This document shows, piece by piece, positions 7,674 through 12,144 of a stretch of DNA of 12,144 bases. Under the pieces are notes generated by a model that did no database searches, was not told where the DNA came from, and worked only from the letters and a program-made list of their open reading frames with translations. The DNA comes from Bremia lactucae (Eukaryota; Oomycota; Peronosporomycetes; Peronosporales; Peronosporaceae): assembly GCF_004359215.1 (NCBI RefSeq), contig NC_090617.1, positions 1,919,516 to 1,931,659 of the forward strand. The letters are read 5' to 3'. A program made the position numbers and the translations under genes. The stretch's first letter is position 1; every line of letters starts with the position of its first letter.

Positions 7674-7944
7674 TATTAAGGGTTATGGGCTTCAGATAAG
7701 GTACACAACACAAACCGGTCCAATCCAAACCGCGGTTAAACATAGCATTTAGTTATTATATAGCATAGTTAGTTGAATTATGTAGAAATGAGTGATTTTA
7801 AGAAGTAGAAGTGTAAGCCCCATTAGATCAATCACTTCCAAATATTCCTTCTCCTTCGCAAGTTATAATCATTTCGCAGTGTAGACTTCTTTCGTTTTCT
7901 TCAAGCTTTCACCTCGAACTTCTAGTGCTTGGTACATGTGAACA
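7674..7944 (+). repeat. 5' LTR of a family A copia element (271 bp)
   Basis: The sequence matches the minus-strand LTR at 10861-11124 along its length. The first 36 bases align without gaps, with 8 differences, 6 of them transitions. It starts TATTAAGG, where TGTTGA would be expected, and ends GTGAACA directly before the primer-binding site at 7945. A strongly conserved stretch, AATCACTTCCAAATATTCCT, includes an initiator-like site at 7832-7845. The five bases before it are GACTT; the other end of the element is not in the window. Confidence 0.8.
7832..7845 (+). promoter_or_regulatory. Initiator-like site in family A LTR
   Basis: TCACTTCCAAATAT agrees with the oomycete initiator TCATTYYNCAWTTT at most positions and is unchanged in the second family A LTR (minus strand, 10965-10952), although the two LTRs differ widely elsewhere. 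Conservation in diverged copies supports a functional element, probably the transcription start. Confidence 0.45.
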
Positions 7945-7959
7945 GGTTATGAGCCCAAG
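7945..7959 (+). other. Primer-binding site overlapping the gag start (family A)
   Basis: GGTTATGAGCCCAAG follows the LTR end without a gap. Its complement ends CTCATAACC, which fits the anticodon loop of a methionine tRNA from position 32 to about 40. This suggests priming by a tRNA half cleaved near the anticodon, as known for Drosophila copia. The gag ATG at 7949-7951 pairs with the anticodon bases. Confidence 0.75.
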
Positions 7960-9107
7960 CACGATGTCCTCTGCTCAAGATTCCGCCACCAAGATCTCCA
8001 TCGACAAATTGGATGGCGACAACTACGCGACATGGAACTGCTACATGCGTGACGTGTTCCTGACTAAGTCGACGTGGCACGTGGTCAACCGGAAGAGATC
8101 ACCCCCACCTTCGCTGATCCTCGCGCCATGGACGAATATGTCAAGGCGAGCTATATCGCCTTCGTGATGTTGCTGCACATGAGCACGGATTACTATCACG
8201 TGGTTGATGACTGCGAAGAAGCATGGGTTGCGTGGGCAAAGTTGAAGACCCTATACGGCGGATCGCAGAAGGCGGGAAGGATCTCCTTGAAGCGACAGCT
8301 CTTCAGCATGGAGATGGCGGAAGGCGGCAATATACTTCATCATTGCAATGAAGTCCTCAACATCAGCGCAAAGCTTAAGAGTATCGGCGCCAAGATGGAG
8401 AACGAGGACGTGGCGATCTGCTTGTTGCGCAGCCTCTCCAAGAGTTACGAGAGTGTCGTTCTCAACTAGAGATGAGCAGCGCGGAATTACGATCACAAGA
8501 CGTGGTGAAAGTGCTGACAAATGAGCACATCAAGAGACAAGGAAACAAGACGACATCGATGAAGACTGAAGAAGCAATCAAGGCCTTTAGTACCGAGCGC
8601 GATTTTCGTCAGTGTACGTTCTGCGGAAAATTGGGGCACACAGTGGAGAAGTGCTGGACCAAGCAGAAGGAAGACAATCGGGAGCTCGACGCGGCAGCAA
8701 TGCTCGTGGACGCGGAGCGAATCAAGTTCAGAGGCAATGCTAAAGTGGCAACAGCAACGGCAACTACGATCGTGTGGCGTCTGCTGTGTCGGTGAAATGC
8801 GGACTTTCAACGACCAAGAACATGTCCGGGATGTGGAATGAAGGTGAAGTGCTGGTCGCAGATGGGAACAAAGCTGCTATCAAAGGCGTCGGGATAATCA
8901 TCGAAAAGGTGGTACTGCCTAACGGTGAAGAACGTGAAGTTGAGATCAGGAACGCGCTTTTCGTCCCAGACATGAACAAGAACCTACTGTCAATACCGCA
9001 AATTAACAAAAGCGGCAAGTTTGAAGTGGTGTTTGGTGGTGCCAAAATGGAGATCTCGCGCAAAGACCCAGAGCAAGCGGTGCCGATGGCAGATCTTGCG
9101 GATGGAC
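7949..9107 (+). pseudogene. Ty1/copia gag-protease fragment (family A)
   Basis: Gag starts at 7949 ([20 protein letters not shown]) and continues [21 protein letters not shown] frameshift near 8085 moves to [20 protein letters not shown], and [18 protein letters not shown] follows. At about 8466 a missing base gives a TAG, and the next frame reads [20 protein letters not shown]. The zinc knuckle is intact: [14 protein letters not shown] (about 8614-8655), a CX2CX4HX4C nucleic-acid-binding motif. A third shift near 8770 leads to KNMSGMW, where protease should follow. The catalytic DSGA segment is deleted, since W is followed directly by [17 protein letters not shown]. The rest of the protease region ([30 protein letters not shown]) is readable to ADLADGL near 9107, where a Ty3/gypsy sequence takes over in the same open frame. 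Confidence 0.85.
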
Positions 9108-10270
9108 TTCTGGCTTCACACATCTCACCGATGATTCGTACACTTATGCGAAAGCATAAGTTGCACGCAAATCTCAAGAAGTGTATATTCGCTGCAAGCG
9201 AAATACCACTTCTTGGGTGCATCGTCGGTAAACGCGGCGTGCGCCCTGATCCCGAAAAGATCAAGGCAATTACCGACTGGCCAGTTCCAGTCGATACCAA
9301 GGGACTTAGAAGTTCCTTGGATTAGCGGCGTACTTGCAAAGTACTCCCGCAATTATGCCGAGATGACAGTTCATCTCTCTCGACTCTTGAAAAAAGACGA
9401 GAAATGGCTATGGAACGCTGATTGTCAGAGCTCCTTTGAAGGTATCAAGCAAAGCTTGATGCAATCGCCCATCTTGGCGATTGCAGATCAAGACAGACAA
9501 TTTCATGTGGTCTGTGACGCCAGCGATTTCGCAATCGGCTGTGCGTTAATGCAATACGATACAGACAGCGCGAAGCGCGTCGTCTGTTACCAATCGCGTC
9601 AGCTGCAACCAGCTGAACGCAATTACCCAGTGCATGACAAGGATCATTCCTTGCAATGAAATATGCACTGGCTAAGTTTAGGGTCTATCTCCGAGGAGAT
9701 AGACCGTTCATTGTATATACGGACCATGCGTCATTACGCACGGCCGTAAATAGCCCACACCTCTCGCAAAGAATGGCGAGGTGGCTATCCTTTATCGCGG
9801 AGTATAATTTCTCCCTAGAATATAAACCAGGACGACTTTATGTCGTCGCTGATGCGTTATCACGCCGACTCGATTTCGAGCCGGCTGCGCATTCCAACAG
9901 TGAAAATAATCCAACTGTTGCAACACTCAATACGAGTGTTCCGTCATCAACCTTGTTTGATGACATAAAGAAAGCCTTCGCAGAAGATAAGGACCTTTTT
10001 TGAGTTTAATGGATCATCTGATGAATATATCCGATAAATATTTAAAGATTTACCGGCTTTATATCGATCGTCATCCGATCGATACACAACACGCAACGGC
10101 TTACTGTACTACACAGCCGTTGCCGGCGACACTCCTCGTGCCGTCGTCCCAACTCACAATGATCTGCGCTTGCGCATCATGTATGAGTGTCACGATGCAC
10201 CAACAAGTGGGCATCGTGGACGTGAGAAAACTTATCTCACAGTAAGCCGCGACTTTTACTGGCCCCGCCA
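9108..10270 (+). pseudogene. Ty3/gypsy RT thumb, RNase H and integrase zinc-domain fragment
   Basis: The piece begins inside RT with [40 protein letters not shown] and [16 protein letters not shown] frameshift near 9318 leads to SGVLAKYSRNYAEMTVHLSR and LLKKDEKWLW. RNase H shows FHVVCDASDFAIGCALMQYD and YQSRQLQPAERNYPVHDK. The catalytic Glu region after it is spoiled (DHSLQ and a stop where gypsy elements have KELLA); the next frame, from 9656, reads MKYALAKFRVYL, YTDHASLRTAVNSPHLSQRM and YKPGRLYVVADALSRR. After a TGA near 10001, shifted frames give MYECHDAPTSGHRGREKTYL and SRDFYWPR, the H2C2 zinc domain of gypsy integrase. The protease, the RT fingers with the catalytic Asp box, the integrase core and the LTRs are absent. 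It is flanked on both sides by copia sequence without LTR ends. Confidence 0.85.
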
Positions 10271-10274
10271 TTTG

Positions 10275-10438
10275 TAGACGGCCAAGTGGTGCTGCAATAC
10301 TGCTCAATAAAGGAGATGAAAGCAGACATGATGACCAAGCCAATTCCTGCTGCACAGTTTGAACACCTTCGACGCATGCTAGGAGTGTTAGCACCTAGTG
10401 TCGAGTCGAGTGGGCGTGTTGGCGAGGAAGCGGCTTGA
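10275..10438 (+). pseudogene. C-terminal end of copia Pol (family B)
   Basis: This is one open frame: DGQVVLQYCSIKEMKADMMT, KPIPAAQFEHLRRMLGVLAP and SVESSGRVGEEAA, with a TGA at 10436-10438. It aligns with the end of Pol at 6920-7060 (MMTKPIVAAPFKYLRTKLG). The last seven codons lie inside the LTR that starts at 10417, so in family B the Pol stop appears to sit in the LTR. Only the RNase H tail survives; upstream is the gypsy fragment. Confidence 0.75.
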
Positions 10439-10481
10439 CCTGACCAATAGACTACCAGTATGTACCAGTATATACCGGTAA

Positions 10482-10489
10482 TGACGTCA
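10482..10489. promoter_or_regulatory. TGACGTCA palindrome (CRE/bZIP-type site)
   Basis: An exact octamer, in the same relative place as 5490-5497 of the other family B LTR, followed by a second near-palindrome (TGATGACATCATCA, 10492-10505). It survives although the adjacent heat-shock units have decayed. Confidence 0.5.
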
Positions 10490-10588
10490 GCTGATGACAT
10501 CATCAGCTTCTAGTAGGTTCTATGAACTATGATTGGCTAGAAGTAATGATGGGCTTAGAGGTAGCAATAGGTTTGCGAACTAAGGACC

Positions 10589-10611
10589 TTAATATATTCA
10601 CTCTGCATTTT
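10589..10611 (+). promoter_or_regulatory. TATA-like box and initiator-like site of the family B LTR
   Basis: TTAATATATT (10589-10598) runs into TCACTCTGCATTTT (10598-10611), which fits the oomycete initiator TCATTYYNCAWTTT at all positions but one. This is the best initiator match in the window and the main regulatory hint for an oomycete host. Confidence 0.5.
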
Positions 10612-10642
10612 GCAAAACTTCGCTCACTTGACCATTTCATTA

Positions 10643-10860
10643 GTAACGAATGTCGATAGTGTGCGCTTGTAAAACCGGATTCTTGGCCAATGCGATCGAG
10701 CCTTTATTGTCCTCGAATATCTTGACTGACTCATCCATAGTCATCTCACCAAGTTCACGCAGAGAAACTTTAAGCCAAACTGCTTCTTGCGTGGCCTCTG
10801 ATATCGCCATGTATTCAGCTTCCGTTGAAGAGATCGCTACGGTTCTTTGCTTCTTGCTTC
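10643..10860 (-). pseudogene. Ty1/copia RNase H fragment (family B)
   Basis: On the minus strand the sequence reads SKKQRTVAISSTEAEYMAIS, EATQEAVWLKVSLRELGEM, MDESVKIFEDNKGSIALAKN and HTIDIRY. It closely matches the plus-strand copy at 6690-6900, and here keeps Tyr in EAEY. It is bounded by two LTR ends: the 3' end of the minus-strand family A LTR at 10861 and the 3' end of the plus-strand family B LTR at 10642. It is therefore the target sequence hit by both elements. The reading frame is open throughout and continues into the LTR at 10861-10909. Confidence 0.85.
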
Positions 10861-11124
10861 TGTTGAATACTGAAGCCCAAGAGAGCGTAGAAGAAAGAGA
10901 GCGAAGCAAAGAGTCTGCTGTTGAGATGAAGACACTTGAGCCGAGGAAGGAATATTTGGAAGTGATTGATTTATTGAGGCTTGAACTTCTTAGTTCTTAT
11001 AAGCACTCAATTCTACATACTAGGATTAACTATACTATAGCATAAGTAGCCACTATGTTTGACGGCGGTTTGAATTGAACTGGTTTGGGTTATGTACATT
11101 ACCTGAAACCCACAAATCTCAATA
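10861..11124 (-). repeat. 3' LTR of a minus-strand family A copia element (264 bp)
   Basis: In its own orientation the LTR begins TATTGAGATTTG after the polypurine tract and ends TATTCAACA. The expected termini are TGTTGA...TCAACA, with one base changed at the start. It is homologous to the LTR at 7674-7944. The 3' end abuts RNase H codons of another copia family, which marks the insertion site; the first five bases beyond it on the minus strand are GAAGC. The conserved initiator-like site lies at 10965-10952. Confidence 0.8.
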
Positions 11125-11136
11125 CGCCTCCTCAAA
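11125..11136 (-). other. Polypurine tract of a family A copia element
   Basis: TTTGAGGAGGCG on the minus strand lies directly before the LTR start and overlaps the Pol stop codon (TGA at 11134-11132). A polypurine tract primes plus-strand DNA synthesis in LTR elements. It resembles the TTTGAGGGGGAG tract of plant copia elements. Confidence 0.6.
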
Positions 11137-12132
11137 TTGAACTTGCTTGAATGCCGAGAGCTGCCGTTAGGTCCTTGTGGTGTGGTCCCGATAGTCCCTT
11201 GGTCATAATATCTGCCAGCATGATCGTCGTTTCGCAGTACTTGAGCTTGACTTCACCGCGCTTTACCTCATCACGGATGTGATGGTACTTTGATGTCGAT
11301 GTGCTTGGCTCGACCATGATTCACCGGATTCTTTGTCATATTTATTCACGATTGGTTATCCTCGAAGATAACAAGCTCTGGTCCTAAAACATTAGCTGCC
11401 TTCAGTATCTCGAACAGAAGACGGTGAATCCACTTGCCTTCCTGGATGGCCAGACTGCGGGCGATGTATTCTGCCTCACTCGTCAACACAGCAATACGCT
11501 TGATTGCTTCTTGCTTCCCCAACTTATGGAAGCACCGAGAAGCATAAACGTGAATCCCGAAGTCGACTTGCGATCAGCATGGTCGACGGCCCAGTCCGCA
11601 TCAGAATACTTACAAAAGTCAACTTTGTCGCTTAGTTGATAGCGGATTCCATGTGACTTTGTCCCTTGTAAGTAGCGAAAAATACGCGTCACTGCGATCT
11701 AATGTTCCTGCGGTGGGTTTTCCATAAAGCGCAACACATAGCCTACAGCATATGCAATGTCTGGACGCGTTGCAGTCATCAGGTGCATTAAAGCATCTAC
11801 TGCTTCTCGAAACGAAGCATCCACCTTGGTTGCATCCTTGCTTGGGAGAATTCGGAGCTCAAATCAACCGGGCTGACGGTGGCCTTGCACTTTCACATAC
11901 CGAAACGCTTGAGAATATCATTGACATGGCGTTGCTGACACAAAATGATACCACCATCAGGTCCGTCCAGCCCAACACGAATGTACTCTTGCCGCTGTCA
12001 GTCATCTCGAAACGCATCTTAGGGTCGATCTTCGTTCGCGCAATGAGTTTCGCTGAGCTTCCTGTCACCGGGACGTCATCCACGTAAACCAAAAGAAGTA
12101 CACAAGACCATCCACAACTTTGACGTATAGAC
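11132..12132 (-). pseudogene. Ty1/copia RT and RNase H fragment (family A)
   Basis: On the minus strand, RT starts at the palm: SLYVKVVDG, then the intact catalytic motif VYVDDVPVTGSSAKL (about 12092-12050), EMTDSGKSTFVLG, FREAVDALMHLMTATRPDI and AYAVGY. RNase H shows IFRYLQGTKSHGIRYQ, YSDADWAVDHADRKSTSGF, ISWGSKKQ, LTSEAEYIAR, LVIFEDNQS and KHIDIK. The end is ADIMTKGLSGP and [11 protein letters not shown]. Defects include frameshifts near 11930 and 11500, a TAG at 11701-11699 replacing the Trp of EHWIAV, a TGA after EDNQS, and an extra base in the HIDIK codons near 11285. The fragment is cut at 12132 by the start of another LTR. It is a diverged relative of 1237-2483. Confidence 0.85.
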
Positions 12133-12144
12133 TGTTGGCGAGGA
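12133..12144 (+). repeat. Start of a family B copia LTR, cut by the window edge
   Basis: TGTTGGCGAGGA is identical to the first 12 bases of the LTR at 10417. It directly interrupts the minus-strand RT at 12132, as expected for an inserted element. The five bases before it, TAGAC, would be the left target duplication. Confidence 0.65.

Larger units (their letters stand above)
10417..10642 (+). repeat. 3' LTR of a plus-strand family B copia element (226 bp)
   Basis: The LTR begins TGTTGGCGAGGAAG after a purine-rich GAGTCGAGTGGGCG and ends TTTCATTA, a one-base change from the TTTCATCA end of the minus-strand LTR at 5349. Shared blocks include TGACGTCA (10482), GATTGGCTAGAAGTAATGAT, TTTGCGAACTAAG, an AATATATT box and TCACTTGACC. 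It lacks the 57-bp duplication. The heat-shock element is degraded: the TTC units at 10508 and 10518 remain. It ends directly at a minus-strand RNase H fragment; the first five bases after it, GTAAC, are the candidate target duplication. Confidence 0.8.

Noticed and set aside
8764..9300. Long minus-strand open frame of 178 codons
   Set aside because: It lies opposite copia protease and gypsy RT coding sequence, and its translation has no family features.
9681..9704. Inverted repeat GGTCTATCTC / GAGATAGACC with a 4-base loop
   Set aside because: It falls within gypsy RNase H codons (FRVYLRGDRPF) and is explained by coding sequence. No U-run or regulatory context follows.
1..12144. CRISPR array, tRNA, rRNA or bacterial operon
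   Set aside because: There are no regularly spaced repeats, no cloverleaf gene (only primer-binding sites complementary to part of a tRNA) and no rRNA-like sequence. The content is eukaryotic retrotransposon.

Overview
The window looks like a retrotransposon graveyard from an oomycete genome (Phytophthora or downy-mildew type). I found no intact gene and no convincing host gene. Nearly every base belongs to a broken LTR retrotransposon: mostly Ty1/copia elements of at least two families (called A and B here, with a B-like LTR variant called C), plus one Ty3/gypsy fragment. The oomycete assignment is an inference. It rests on the style of the copia Gag-Pol proteins and on LTR sequences resembling the oomycete initiator (consensus GCTCATTYYNCAWTTT, recalled from the literature). 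All coding pieces carry frameshifts, stops, deletions or lost catalytic residues.

Layout, left to right. 1-355 (-): family A linker and start of reverse transcriptase (RT). 362-780 (+): family A Gag. 782-1236 (+): LTR-C promoter piece fused to the integrase C-terminus and linker. 1237-2483 (+): family A RT and RNase H. 2457-4153 (+): a short LTR tail, primer-binding site, then Gag, protease and integrase of a second family A copy. 4154-5343 (-): family B Gag, protease and pre-integrase, with its primer-binding site and a complete 285-bp LTR at 5349-5633. 5634-7063 (+): family B RT and RNase H, followed by LTR-C U3 (7064-7339). 7231-7664 (+): second copy of the LTR-C/integrase chimera. 7674-9107 (+): family A LTR, primer-binding site, Gag and protease. 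9108-10270 (+): Ty3/gypsy RT thumb, RNase H and integrase zinc domain. 10275-10642 (+): end of family B Pol with its LTR. 10643-10860 (-): family B RNase H. 10861-12132 (-): family A LTR, RNase H and RT. 12133-12144: first bases of another family B LTR, cut by the window edge.

Nesting can be partly ordered. A family A element on the minus strand entered a family B RNase H region (junction 10860/10861). Family B elements then entered both that RNase H (10642/10643) and the family A RT (12132/12133). The minus-strand family B element lies within a plus-strand family B RT (5633/5634). Other junctions (355/362, 4153, 9107, 10270) have no LTR ends and look like deletion or illegitimate recombination.

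The most interesting signals are regulatory. The family B LTR at 5349-5633 carries a perfect five-unit heat-shock element next to a TGACGTCA palindrome and a duplicated 57-bp block. In both families the gag start codon lies inside a primer-binding site that complements the anticodon arm of a methionine tRNA.
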